Origin: JACDAN01 sp963834825
GTDB lineage: Bacteria; Actinomycetota; Thermoleophilia; Gaiellales; Gaiellaceae
Length of the DNA: 64,000 nucleotides
Direction: 5' to 3'
Assembly: GCA_963834825.1 (NCBI GenBank)
Contig: CAWICZ010000008.1
Location: 62,001 to 126,000, forward strand
Shown: positions 8,092 to 16,766 of the stretch, one piece after another
Layout of the letters: every line of letters starts with the position of its first letter
How positions within the stretch are numbered: the first letter of the stretch is position 1
Made by a program: the position numbers and the translations under genes
Notes under the pieces: generated by a model
The model's input: only the letters and a program-made list of their open reading frames with translations
Told to the model about the DNA's origin: nothing
Databases searched by the model: none

Positions 8092-8395
8092 GCTTCTTCC
8101 TCTCCTCTCGTTCTGCTTCGGCTTTGAGTACTTCGAGGCGGTCGTCCCAGAAGCTCTCGAGGAACGACCTGACCGGCACCAAGCCTTCCGGCCTCGCCCG
8201 GTAGAGCCGCCGGGTGCCGTTGCGTCGCTCGTTCACGAGCCCCGCCTCCTTGAGGACATTCAGATGCTGCGAGACCGCCGGTCTGCTCACGTCGAAGTGC
8301 GCCGCGATCTCACCCGCCGACAGCTCGCCGTCGCGAACCAGAGTGAGGATCTGGCGTCGGTGCGGCGCTGCGATCGCTCTCAGGACGGCCTCCAC
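8075..8395 (-). CDS. ArsR-family winged-helix transcriptional regulator
   Basis: A 106-residue regulator with the ArsR winged helix: IAAPHRRQILTLVRDGELSA, recognition helix FDVSRPAVSQHLNVLKEAGL and wing RRNGTRRLYRA. The usual metal-binding CVC motif is missing, so the sensor role is probably not for arsenic. The C-terminal helix is charged. The GTG start lies at the predicted transcription start of a near-consensus promoter, so the mRNA is likely leaderless. A palindrome within that promoter is a good candidate operator for autoregulation. It overlaps the AHSA1 gene. Confidence 0.92.
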   Translation of the reverse strand: MEAVLRAIAAPHRRQILTLVRDGELSAGEIAAHFDVSRPAVSQHLNVLKEAGLVNERRNGTRRLYRARPEGLVPVRSFLESFWDDRLEVLKAEAEREERKKRGRSH

Positions 8396-8401
8396 GCGCC
8401 G

Positions 8402-8430
8402 AGTGTAAGCAATCCTTACGTAAGTGTCAA
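8402..8430 (-). promoter_or_regulatory. Near-consensus sigma-70 promoter with embedded palindrome (ArsR operon)
   Basis: On the minus strand, TTGACA (8425-8430) and TACACT (8402-8407) are separated by exactly 17 bp. The predicted start site falls on or next to the GTG codon at 8395, implying a leaderless transcript. The spacer contains CTTACGTAAG, a perfect 10-bp palindrome likely to be the ArsR-family operator. Confidence 0.82.
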
Positions 8431-8448
8431 CTTAAATTCGTCTGTGGG

Positions 8449-10029
8449 CTACGCGCGCTGCGCGTCGTAGGTGCCGAACTCCTCGCGGAGGACGTCGCAG
8501 ATCTCGCCGACCGTGCCGCGGGCCTGGAGCGCGTCACGCATCGGCGGCAGGAGGTTCTCCTCGCTCTTCGCCACGCGACGGACTTCCTCCAGCGCGCGCC
8601 GCACCTGTTCGCGATCACGCTCGGCGCGCACCCGCCCGGTCCGCTCGAGCTGCCGCCGCTCTGCCTCGGGGTCGAGCCGATGGAGCTCGATCGGTTCCGT
8701 CTCGTGCTCCTCGTAGCGGTTAACGCCAACGACGACGGCCTCGCCGCGCTCCACAGCCTGTTGGTAGCGGAACGCCGCGTCCTCGATCTCGCGCTGCACG
8801 AAGCCCTGCTCGATCGCCTCGACGGCGCCGCCCAGCTCGTCGATCCGCTCGATCAGCTCCCACGCTCGCTCCTCGAGCTCGCTCGTCAGCGCCTCGATGA
8901 AGTAGGAGCCGCCGAACGGGTCGGCGGTGTCGGTCCCGCCGGCCTCGTGGGCGAGGATCTGCTGGGTCCGGAGCGCGATCTTGGCCGAGCGCTCGGTCGG
9001 CAGGGCGAGCGCCTCGTCGAACGCATTCGTGTGGATCGACTGCGCCCCGCCCGCGACCGCGGACAACGCCTGGATCGCAACCCGGACGATGTTGTTCTCC
9101 GGCTGCTGCGCAGTCAGCGTCGAGCCGCCGGTCTGGGCATGGAAGCGCAGCGCCTGGGCCTTCGGATTCGTGGCCCCGAAGCGGTCGCGCATGATCCGCG
9201 CCCACAGGCGGCGCGCCGCGCGGAACTTCGCGATCTCCTGGAAGAAGTGGTTGTGCGCGTTGAAGAAGAACGAGAGGCGCTCGCCGAACTCGTCGGGTGA
9301 AAGCCCGGCTGCGACCGCGGCCTCGGCATAGGCAATGCCGTTGGCGAGCGTGAAGGCCAGCTCCTGGACGGCGGTCGCACCCGCCTCCCTGATGTGGTAC
9401 CCGGAGATCGAGATCGTGTTGAAGCGCGGGAGCCGGTCGTGGCAGTACGCGAACAGGTCGGTCGTGATCCGCATCGTGGGCTTCGGCGGGAAGATGTAGT
9501 TCCCGCGCGCGCAGTACTCCTTGAGCACGTCGTTCTGGACGGTGCCGCGGAGCTGGTCGCCGGAGACACCCTGCGCCTCGGCGACGAGCTCGTAGAGCAG
9601 AAGCAGGAGCGCTGCGGGCGCGTTGATGGTCATCGACGTCGAGACCTCTCCGAGTGGGATTCCGTCGAGGAGGAGCTCCATGTCGGCGATCGAGTCGATG
9701 GCGACGCCGGTCCGGCCGACCTCGCCGACCGCGCGGGGGTCGTCGGAGTCGTAGCCGAGCTGGGTCGGAAGATCGAAGGCGACCGAGAGCCCGGTCTGGC
9801 CGCGGTCGAGCAAATAGCGAAAGCGCGCGTTCGTCTCCTCCGCCGAGCCGAAGCCGGCGTACTGCCGGATCGTCCACGGGCGGCCCCGGTACATGTCCTT
9901 GTACGGGCCCCGCGTGAACGGGTACTCGCCGGGCGCCTCGAGCTCGAGGCCGTCCACGTCGTCCCCGGTGTAGACGGGCTTGATCTCGATCTCGGAGTCG
10001 GTTTCCCGCTTGTCCTCGGCGGTCGCCAT
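8449..10029 (-). CDS. mcmA: Methylmalonyl-CoA mutase, catalytic (large) subunit without B12 domain
   Basis: A 526-residue acyl-CoA mutase catalytic subunit that interconverts methylmalonyl-CoA and succinyl-CoA. FTRGPYKDMYRGRPWTIRQY contains the substrate-discriminating Tyr, and PKPTMRITTD carries the Arg that binds the methylmalonyl carboxylate. SISGYHIREAGAT holds the active-site His. Tyr and Arg together favour methylmalonyl-CoA over isobutyryl-CoA (which uses Phe/Gln). The cobalamin-binding domain (DxHxxG) is absent, as in two-subunit enzymes of archaea and some actinobacteria, so a separate B12 subunit must be encoded elsewhere. No frameshift is seen. Confidence 0.93.
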   Translation of the reverse strand: MATAEDKRETDSEIEIKPVYTGDDVDGLELEAPGEYPFTRGPYKDMYRGRPWTIRQYAGFGSAEETNARFRYLLDRGQTGLSVAFDLPTQLGYDSDDPRAVGEVGRTGVAIDSIADMELLLDGIPLGEVSTSMTINAPAALLLLLYELVAEAQGVSGDQLRGTVQNDVLKEYCARGNYIFPPKPTMRITTDLFAYCHDRLPRFNTISISGYHIREAGATAVQELAFTLANGIAYAEAAVAAGLSPDEFGERLSFFFNAHNHFFQEIAKFRAARRLWARIMRDRFGATNPKAQALRFHAQTGGSTLTAQQPENNIVRVAIQALSAVAGGAQSIHTNAFDEALALPTERSAKIALRTQQILAHEAGGTDTADPFGGSYFIEALTSELEERAWELIERIDELGGAVEAIEQGFVQREIEDAAFRYQQAVERGEAVVVGVNRYEEHETEPIELHRLDPEAERRQLERTGRVRAERDREQVRRALEEVRRVAKSEENLLPPMRDALQARGTVGEICDVLREEFGTYDAQRA

Positions 10030-10066
10030 GGGAGGAATCGTACGTCCGCCCCTATAACTGAGTGGT

Positions 10067-11180
10067 ATGCGGCTCGTGGTTGTGGTCGCGGTGGCTGTTG
10101 GGGCGCTCCTCGCGGGTGCTCCTGCGTGGGGCGCGCAGATCTCGCTCTCGTCCGACCATCGGGTCGCCCGCTACGACGACTCCGTCCGCTTCAAGGGGAC
10201 GCTGGCGACGCCGGATCCGCAGCAGGTGCAGCTCCTCCGCGACGGCGTCGTGGTCGCTTCGGCCGTCAGCGAGCGGCGGCGCGTTTTCGTTCGACCTCCG
10301 GGCGCGGCGCGCCGGTCGGTTCGTTGCCCGCAGCCTGCTCGGCGACTCGGCGCCCGTCGCGTTGCGGGTGAAGCCGCGACTGCGGAGCCGCACGGTCGGG
10401 ACACGCCGGATCGGCCACCGCATCCTGGTCGTCGGCCGATTGCTTCCTGCGCGATCCGGGCGCCTGCTCCTGACATTCCGTGGCCGCCGGGCTCCGGCTC
10501 GCGTCGGCGCCGACGGGCGCTTCCGCATTCGGGTTCCGGCCGCCTGGGGGCCGAACGTCACCGGTCGAGTCACCCTCCGCCCTTCACGCGGGTACGTCAC
10601 CGTCTGGCGGCGCGTGCGCCTACGGCTCGCGTATCCGAGCCTGCGGATGGGCTCGCACGGCGCGTCGGTGCTCGCCCTGAAGCAGCGGCTCTCGGAGCTC
10701 CACTATGCGCTCCCGGGGGTCGATGCAGGGTTCGGGTACCGCACGTACGAGGCGGTGCTCGCGTTCCAGAAGGTTCATTGGCTCCCGCGCACGGGCCAGG
10801 TCGGACCGGCCGAGTGGCGCGCGCTGTGGCGGGCATCGGCGCCGCGTCCCCGAGTCGGCGCCGGCGACTACCTCGAGGTCGACAAGTCCCGGCAGGTCGT
10901 GATGGAGGTGCGCGCCGGCAAGGTCGAGCGAGTCATCCACGCCTCCACCGGCGCGACTGGGAACACGCCGGTCGGGACGTGGCACGTCTACCGCGAGGTC
11001 TTCGGTTGGGACTGGGTGCTCTACCACCCGATGTACTTCCTCCGCGGCTTCGCGATCCACGGGTATCCGGAGGTACCCCCGTGGCCGGCGAGCCACGGCT
11101 GCGTACGGATCCCGCTGTGGATCGCCTCGTCGCTCCGCGACCGGTGGGGCTACGGGTCCGTCGTGCGCGTCTACGCGTGA
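10067..11180 (+). CDS. Exported L,D-transpeptidase with peptidoglycan-binding domain (frameshifted in this sequence)
   Basis: The N-terminus is a signal peptide (MRLVVVVAVAVGALLAGAPA) followed by a beta-rich region. After about 68 codons the frame must advance by one base near 10270-10276, at GAG-C-GGCGGC, to continue as SGGAFSFDLRA. Downstream lie a PG-binding-1 domain (GASVLALKQRLSELHY, LAFQKVHWLPRTGQVG) and a YkuD catalytic domain with SHGCVRIP, whose Cys is the nucleophile. The enzyme would form 3-3 cross-links in peptidoglycan. The divergent neighbour is the mutase gene. TATAAC at about 10052 suggests a promoter very close to the ATG. The break is either a sequence error or a recent mutation. 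Confidence 0.85.
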
Positions 11181-11814
11181 GGGTTCGCGTCCGGCTTGTT
11201 CGCGGGACTGCGCGAGCGCGCAGGCTGGGGCGAGCGGGAGGTGGAGGTCTCCGGTGGGCGTCTCGGCGACGTCTGGGCCGCGCTCGGGCTGGGCGAGGAG
11301 CCTGCGGGGCTGCTTTACGCCGTCAACCAGGAGTACGCGGAGCGTGACCGAGAGCTGGCCGAGGGCGACGAAGTCGCGGTGATTCCGCCGGTGTCGGGCG
11401 GCGCGTTCCGGCTCGTCGACGGGCCGATCGACCTCGCCGCAGTGATCGCGGAGGTCGAGGACGAGCAGGCCGGCGCGATCGCGACCTTCCAGGGAACCGT
11501 GCGTCGACAGTCGCGTGGTCGGACCGTGATCGCGCTCGAGTACGAAGCGTACTGCGGAATGGCCGAGAAGGTGATGGCCGAGATCGCCGAGGGCGTGAAG
11601 TCGCGGTACGAGCTGTGCGAGGTGGCGGTGACCCACCGGGTCGGGCACGTGCGAGGTCGGCGAGGTGTCCGTCGCGATCGCGGTGTCGGCTCCGCACCGA
11701 CACGACGCGCTCTCAGCGTGCCGCGACGTCATCGACGAGCTGAAGGAACGAGTCCCGCTCTGGAAGAAGGAGCTCTACGAGGGCGGCGAGGAATGGATCG
11801 GCCGCGGCTCGTGA
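11177..11814 (+). CDS. MoaD-MoaE fusion, molybdopterin synthase (two frameshifts in this sequence)
   Basis: The first about 75 codons are MoaD-like: VRVRVRL, FAGLRERAG, and a terminal VSGG before the junction. They are followed by MoaE: GAIATFQGTVRR, ALEYEAYCGMAEKVM, VTHRVG, then VAIAVSAPHRHDA, WKKELYEGGEEW. Together they insert sulfur into precursor Z to give molybdopterin. Single extra bases are inferred near 11195-11198 and 11646-11650. The GTG start overlaps the transpeptidase stop. In a fusion, the MoaD C-terminal Gly-Gly must be released or reach the active site internally. A molybdopterin oxidoreductase of the sulfite-oxidase type lies about 9 kb away. Confidence 0.82.
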
Positions 11815-11973
11815 GCGAGCCGAGCCAGGTCGCCTGCGCTGCATCGATGCGCCAGGACCGTGAGGTCCTGGCGCCATCTCCTCACTTCGGCTGAGCGTGC
11901 GGATCAGAGGGGTCACGGAGGTGCTGCTGCAACGCAGACCTGAGCCGGTCTGGCACGACGTTGTCCGAGACCG

Positions 11974-12595
11974 TCATGCGGCGACACCCGCTCGGCCGTG
12001 ATCCCAGCTCCGAACTCCAGAAGTCGGCGCGTCCGCGCCACGGGTCATGATGAGCCTCGCCCGTATCCCGTCTATCCGCGTGCCTCGGAAACGTTGGCCG
12101 TAGCAGCGCGGCACGTTTGCGAACGATCCGCGTCTGCAAGCGCTGAGGTGCACCGGCCCGAAGTTGATGACGACGTCCCTGGATCGGCCAGGGCGGCACT
12201 GCGGCGGTCCAGTGAACTCGACGCTTGCAGCTCGAAGCCGACGGACGTGACCCCACGCTTGGTCGTCCCGAGCTACCGAGCGTCGCTCTTGTCGCCCTTG
12301 TCTTCCGGTAGCCCCGTCCTGCCAGGCGGGCCCGGGTGCCCGGTTGCGCCAGGTCGACCGCGAAGACCCTTGCGGCCCGGCCACGCACCCGCGCCCCACG
12401 AACTCTGAAGTCGATCGGCCTCAGCGACTTGTTCTTCACGTCGGCGCCCGTGATCGAGCTGTTCTTGATCTGGTTGCCGGTGATCAACGCGGATGTGGTC
12501 GCGACGGCCGTTCCCGTCAGCGCCACGAACAGTGCGAGCATCGCGACCACCATCGCCGGTGACACGCGCACGAGTCTCATAAGCGTTTGCTTCAC
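11974..12595 (-). pseudogene. Exported collagen-like protein, frame-disrupted
   Basis: The N-terminus is a signal peptide (SPAMVVAMLALFVALTGTAV) followed by LITGNQIKNSSITGADVKNK. This opening is common in exported proteins of Thermoleophilia and related actinobacteria that continue into Gly-X-Y repeats. The repeats (GRKGLRGRPGATGHPGPPG) appear in a second frame, equivalent to a one-base deletion near 12400. That frame stops at about 12274. The remaining C-terminal region to about 11974 is open in a third frame and has no clear homology. Several shifts would be needed to restore a protein, so it is listed as a pseudogene, although sequence errors are common in this region. It is divergent from the aminopeptidase. 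Confidence 0.5.
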
Positions 12596-12720
12596 GAGAT
12601 TCTCCTCCCGTCAATTCGATTGCCTTCATGCCAAGACGGGCGAGGCCCGGTTTCTTCCGGCGGATGCGCGCATCGGCTGACACGGCCGCTGCGCCTTTGG
12701 CAAATTGCGAGGATGCGCGG

Positions 12721-13689
12721 GTGGATGACGAGACGCCCGGCTGGTGCCGCAACCTGATCGAGGCCGGGCGGCTTCAGCCCGGCGAGCAGGTGTTCGTGAT
12801 GGTCGACGAGCCGCTCGTCGAGCAGGGTTCTCAGCTCGCCGAGGCGGTCAGGCAGGCCGGTGGGCAGCCGCGGCTCGAGCTCTGGGCCGGGCCAGACCGG
12901 CCGCTCGCAGCACGCGCCGCCCGGCGTGATCGAGGGCGCGAAGGAGGCGACGCTCTGCTTCTTCCTCTCGCAGGCAGCCGCGCGGTGATGAAGCTGGCGC
13001 CCGGTTCGAGGTGCTCGAGACAATGACCGGCCACGGCGGCCGGCAGATCTACCTCGGCCTGATCACGCCCGAGCTACTGGAGGGCGAGCTCTCGCGAGCC
13101 GCAGCCCGAGCTCGAGGAGCCGGCTCGTCGGCTGCTCGCCGAGCTCGAAGGGACGAAGGAGATCCGGATCCGGGGACGCGCCGGCACCGACCTCACGCTC
13201 CGCGTCGACGGCCGCCCGTGGCTGAGCGACGCGCTGCCGCTCGAGGCCGGCGGGGGTGCCAATTTCCCCGGCGGAGAGGTCTTCGTCGCCCCACTGAAAG
13301 ACGGCGCTGACGGCGTCCTCGTCGCCGACCTGACGGTTCCCTACACGGTCGAAGGCCTCGTCGACGAGCCGGTCACGCTCCGGTTCGAAGCCGGCCGCGT
13401 GACCTCGATCGAGGGCGGCCGCGCCGCTCAGATGCTCCGCGATCTCGTCGCCAACGCCGGTGAGGGCGCCGACGTGATCGCCGAGCTCGGGATTGGCCTC
13501 CACCCCGGGCTCGCCCCGCGCGGCCACACGATGCTCGACGAGAAGGCAGCGCACACGGCGCATGTCGCAATCGGACGGAATACGGGGTCGTACGGCGGCG
13601 ACAATGAAGCCGCGATCCACGTGGACTGCATCTTCTCCGAGCCCGACGTGGAAGCCGACGGACGCCCGATCGACCTCCCCTACTCCTAG
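12721..13689 (+). CDS. M29-family metallo-aminopeptidase (three frameshifts in this sequence)
   Basis: Pieces in all three frames join into one aminopeptidase T/AmpS-like protein. They are WCRNLIEAGRLQPGEQVFVM; GVIEGAKEATLCFFLSQAA; VLETMTGHGGRQIYLGLITP; and from 13096 onward EPQPELEEPARRLLAELE, GGANFPGGEVFVAP, AELGIGLHPG, MLDEKAAHTAHVAIG and AIHVDCIF. The last group carries the metal-ligand Glu, His and Asp positions of M29 peptidases. Single extra bases are inferred near 12915-12925, 12980 and 13094, all +1. The GTG at 12721 has GAGGA seven bases upstream; ATG 12628 and TTG 12697 are in-frame alternatives. Three shifts make it either a pseudogene or an error-rich stretch. Confidence 0.78.
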
Positions 13690-13692
13690 CCG

Positions 13693-14079
13693 CTACGAGG
13701 CTAGCTCGAATCCTTCTCCGGCGAAGTCCCGGTCGAAGGCGAACGCGATGCCGATCCGCAGACGGCGCATGACCTCGAAGGTCACTCTGTCGACGAGGGA
13801 AAGCCGTGGGCCAGCGAGAAAGGCGGACACGGCGAGCTCGTGCGTCTCCTGGTCGACCCAGACGATCTCGATCGGTCGGAGCAAGCGCGTGTGGAGGTCA
13901 CGGACAGCGTCGTGCCCGAGTCTGTGGTGGACGACAGCCGTTGTCTCGACGACGGCGTAGTTGTGCGTGACCAAATGCTCCGCAGCGAGACCGGTGAGAT
14001 TGCTTGGAGCGGACGCGTGATTCTCATCCTGCTCGCTGAGCAGCACGAAGAGCGCGGAGGTATCGACTAGCGTCGCCAG
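13693..14079 (-). CDS. VapC-type PIN-domain toxin
   Basis: A PIN-domain ribonuclease of about 128 residues. Acidic catalytic residues are visible in LVDTSALFVLL, in NYAVVETTAVV and in the C-terminal AFAFDRDFAGEGF. VapC toxins cleave specific RNAs, often tRNA, when freed from the antitoxin. No ATG, GTG or TTG is available near the expected start; the frame reads CTG-GCG-ACG before LVDTS, so CTG at 14079 is taken as start. This overlaps the antitoxin stop, as is usual in vapBC operons. A substitution or sequencing error of ATG to CTG is an equally simple explanation. Confidence 0.82.
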   Translation of the reverse strand: MATLVDTSALFVLLSEQDENHASAPSNLTGLAAEHLVTHNYAVVETTAVVHHRLGHDAVRDLHTRLLRPIEIVWVDQETHELAVSAFLAGPRLSLVDRVTFEVMRRLRIGIAFAFDRDFAGEGFELAS

Positions 14080-14321
14080 TCTTCGTACGCGTCCGCGAGG
14101 TAGTCGTCGTGTCTGGTGGAGACGTCGGTTGCGCCGTCGACGTCGCGGTACTTGCCGATCACAGAGAGCGCGAGCGCCCAATCGTCCGCGCGCCGATCCT
14201 CTGCGAGCGCGCGATCAACTGCATCGCGGATGAGCGCAGCGATGGAGACGCCGCGCTCGGCCGAGGCCAGCCGCAGTCGCGTCATCTGCTCATCGGTGAG
14301 TTGGATCTGCGTTCGCACCAT
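14067..14321 (-). CDS. VapB-like ribbon-helix-helix antitoxin
   Basis: An 84-residue protein with an N-terminal ribbon-helix-helix: strand VRTQIQLTDEQ, helix MTRLRLASAERG and helix VSIAALIRDAVDRAL. The C-terminal tail (DDYLADAYEDWRR) would wrap the toxin. The ATG at 14321 is preferred over an upstream open extension because MVRTQIQLT is the canonical opening of these antitoxins. It binds and neutralises the PIN-domain toxin and usually represses the operon. Confidence 0.85.
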   Translation of the reverse strand: MVRTQIQLTDEQMTRLRLASAERGVSIAALIRDAVDRALAEDRRADDWALALSVIGKYRDVDGATDVSTRHDDYLADAYEDWRR

Positions 14322-14368
14322 GCCATCTAGGTGTATCTGATTACAGCGCCAGGCCGTGTATCGGACGG

Positions 14369-15051
14369 CTACTGAGCAACCACCGCGGCGCCCGCGATCA
14401 GGCACCGGGCCGCTCCGCCAACCGAGTACTGCTCGACGAGGAAGTCGACGGTGACGACGGTGGAGCCGGTCGGCGCTCGGTACACGAGCGTGCCGACGGC
14501 GTCGTCGTCGTCCGCCCCGACGAAATCGAAGCCGTCAGTCGTGTCGAGATCGTCGTCCTCGTCGTAGGCGACCGTGTCCGGCGTTCCGGCCGCGACGATC
14601 GAGGCTCGCGCCCTGGCGTTGTTCGTGGTCGAGGCCGCCTCCAGCGACAGATCGCCGCCGGCGCTGCAGGCGCCCCTGAGCACGAGGCCGCCGAGGCTCA
14701 GGATCTGCGTCTCGGCCGTGGCCACCGGCACGTCGAACGAGATTCGCTCGGCGCCCGGGCCGGATGGCCCGGCCGGCCCAGCTGGCCCCGCGAGGTCCCG
14801 GAGCGCCCGGCTCACCAGCCGGCCCTTGCGGACCCGCCGGTCCCAGCTGGACCCACGGGACCGCGCTCGCCCGGAAGCCCACGCGGACCGATCGGCCCGC
14901 GCCGACCGCGGGGCCCGCGGATGAGCTTCGACTTCGGCTTCTTCTTGGCCTCCGGCGCCTCCACCGCGCCGGCCGTCGCGGCGATGCCGCCGCCGAACGG
15001 AACTGCGACGGCGGCGACGAGCAGCGCCACGAGCGCTGAGCGTCTGTACAC
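14369..15051 (-). CDS. Exported collagen-like protein (two frameshifts in this sequence)
   Basis: The N-terminus is a signal peptide (ALVALLVAAVAVPFGGGIAA) and a lysine-rich linker (EAKKKPKSKL). A Gly-X-Y tract follows that runs through three frames: GPRGRRGPIGPRGLPGERG, then GPAGPQGPAGEPGAPGPRG, then GPAGPAGPSGPG. Each change of frame equals one extra base (about 14825-14835 and 14785-14795). The C-terminal domain (ISFDVPVATAETQILSLGG to the end) is beta-rich and acidic (YDEDDDLD, GADDDDA). Collagen-like tracts form extracellular stalks; function is unknown. Repetitive GC-rich sequence is prone to errors, so the gene may be intact in reality. Confidence 0.7.
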
Positions 15052-15182
15052 GGGTCCTCCTCGGGTCGACTGCGTCTGCGCTTCTGGTCTAGCCGCTGCG
15101 GCGCTCAGCCACGGCAGATTGCGCGCATTAGGCGCACATTCGGCCTGCTTTCGACACAGAGGGCCGGAGCTACGATGGGCCG

Positions 15183-16061
15183 GTGAGCCAGCTGACGCCA
15201 GAGCACGAGAGCCGCGAGCGATCCGGCGAGCTCGAGTATGAGCCGGACGCGCGCTATGAGCCGTATGAACCGACCGACTGGGGCCCAGTCAAGCCCGAGC
15301 CGCGCTTCCCGATCCTTCGGAAGCTGGCCGCGCCGTTCGTCTTCGTCGGCCTCATGCTCTGGAAGTTCAAGTTCATCTTCGCGGCGATCTTCAAGTTCAA
15401 GATCTTCACCACATCGGCCTCGATGCTCGTGTCGCTCGCCGCGTACGCCTGGCTCTGGGGCTGGAAATTCGCCGTCGGATTCATCCTGCTGCTCTTCGTC
15501 CACGAGCTCGGTCACTACGTCGAGGCGCGCCGCCAGGGGCTCAACGTCGGCGCCCCGATGTTCATCCCGTTCCTCGGTGCCGCGATCCTGCTGAAGGAGA
15601 ACCCGCAGAACGCCTGGCGGGAGGCGCAGATCGCGATCGCCGGCCCGATCGTCGGCTCGCTCGGCGCGGCAGCCGTGTGGCTCGCCGGGGTGCAGATGGA
15701 CTCGGATCTCCTCCGCGCGCTCGGCTTCACCGGCTTCTTCCTGAACCTCTTCAACCTGCTGCCGGTCGTACCGCTCGACGGCGGTCGCATCGTCGCCGCT
15801 GTGCACCCCGTGCTCTGGCTCTTCGGCTTCGTCGCGCTCCTCGGGCTGGTGTTCATCGCGCCGAACCCGATCCTGATCATCATCGTCCTCTTCGTCGGGC
15901 TCGAGCTCTGGCGACGCTGGCAGGAACGCGGGCTTGCCCACGCGGCGTCCTACTACCAAGTGCAGCCCTGGCAGAGGGTCGTCACCGCGATCGCCTACTT
16001 CGGCCTGGCTGCCTTGCTCGTGCTCGGTATGGACGCGAGCCACGTCGACCGCGAGTTCTAG
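15183..16061 (+). CDS. M50-family intramembrane metalloprotease (site-2 protease type)
   Basis: A 292-residue membrane protein with zinc-binding HELGH inside a transmembrane helix (FILLLFVHELGHYVEARR, about residues 103-120) and a second conserved motif PVVPLDGGR (about 194-202) supplying the third ligand Asp. About six hydrophobic segments are present. The acidic N-terminal tail is cytoplasmic. The arrangement is that of S2P/SpoIVFB-like proteases that cleave membrane-bound regulators or signal-peptide remnants. GTG start. It lies 2 bp before a LOG-family gene and probably starts the operon leading to selAB. Confidence 0.9.
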   Translation: MSQLTPEHESRERSGELEYEPDARYEPYEPTDWGPVKPEPRFPILRKLAAPFVFVGLMLWKFKFIFAAIFKFKIFTTSASMLVSLAAYAWLWGWKFAVGFILLLFVHELGHYVEARRQGLNVGAPMFIPFLGAAILLKENPQNAWREAQIAIAGPIVGSLGAAAVWLAGVQMDSDLLRALGFTGFFLNLFNLLPVVPLDGGRIVAAVHPVLWLFGFVALLGLVFIAPNPILIIIVLFVGLELWRRWQERGLAHAASYYQVQPWQRVVTAIAYFGLAALLVLGMDASHVDREF

Positions 16062-16063
16062 CC

Positions 16064-16762
16064 GTGGAAGACGAACGGATCCTCCGGGCACACGACGGCA
16101 ACCTGCCGCGCAACGTCTTCCTGATCGCTGAGGAGTTTCGGACCGGCTTCGAGGCCGTCGACAGGATCGACCGGCCGGGCGTGACGATCTTCGGCTCGGC
16201 GCGGGTTCCCCCGGGCGATCCCGTGTACGAGGCGGCCGTGGACGTCGGCCGGCGCTTCGCCGACGCCGGCTTCGCGGTCGTCACCGGCGGGGGGCCCGGT
16301 GTGATGGAGGCCGCGAACAAAGGCGCGCAGGAAGCGGGCGGCCTCTCGATCGGGTTCAACATCGACCTACCGTTCGAGCAGCACCACAACCCGTACCTGG
16401 ACATCGCGCTGACGTTCAAGCACTTCTACGCGCGCAAGACGATGCTCGTGAAGGCGGCCGAGGGCTTCGTCATGTTCCCGGGCGGCTTCGGGACGCTCGA
16501 CGAGCTGTTCGAGTCGATGACGCTGATCCAGACCGGCAAGGTGCTCGACTTCCCAGTCGTCCTCTTCGACCACGAGTACTGGCGGGGCCTGCTCGACTGG
16601 GTTCGCGAGCGTCTGCTCGAGCGGGGCATGATCGACGCCGACGACCTCGAGCTGCTCTTCCGGACCGACGATCCGGCCGAGGCCGTGGAGATCGTCGTCC
16701 GCGCCTACGCGGAGCGCACGCTGAAGTCGCCGGCAGAGCCTCGCAAGGCCGACGCGCAATAG
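16064..16762 (+). CDS. LOG-family protein (TIGR00730), nucleotide phosphoribohydrolase
   Basis: A 232-residue Rossmann-fold protein with the LOG signature motifs VTGGGPGVMEAANKGA and PGGFGTLDELFE, which form the nucleoside-monophosphate site. LOG enzymes release the base from (cytokinin) riboside 5'-monophosphates. Many bacterial members were formerly mislabelled lysine decarboxylases. The GTG at 16064 sits 2 bp after the protease stop. The gene ends 4 bp before selA. The physiological substrate in this organism is not evident. Confidence 0.9.
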   Translation: MEDERILRAHDGNLPRNVFLIAEEFRTGFEAVDRIDRPGVTIFGSARVPPGDPVYEAAVDVGRRFADAGFAVVTGGGPGVMEAANKGAQEAGGLSIGFNIDLPFEQHHNPYLDIALTFKHFYARKTMLVKAAEGFVMFPGGFGTLDELFESMTLIQTGKVLDFPVVLFDHEYWRGLLDWVRERLLERGMIDADDLELLFRTDDPAEAVEIVVRAYAERTLKSPAEPRKADAQ

Positions 16763-16766
16763 CGAC

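Noticed and set aside
8720..9877. Long open frame inside the mutase gene in another frame (385 codons)
   Set aside because: It is an Arg/Ala-rich shadow caused by high GC at codon position three of the mutase gene, without family features.
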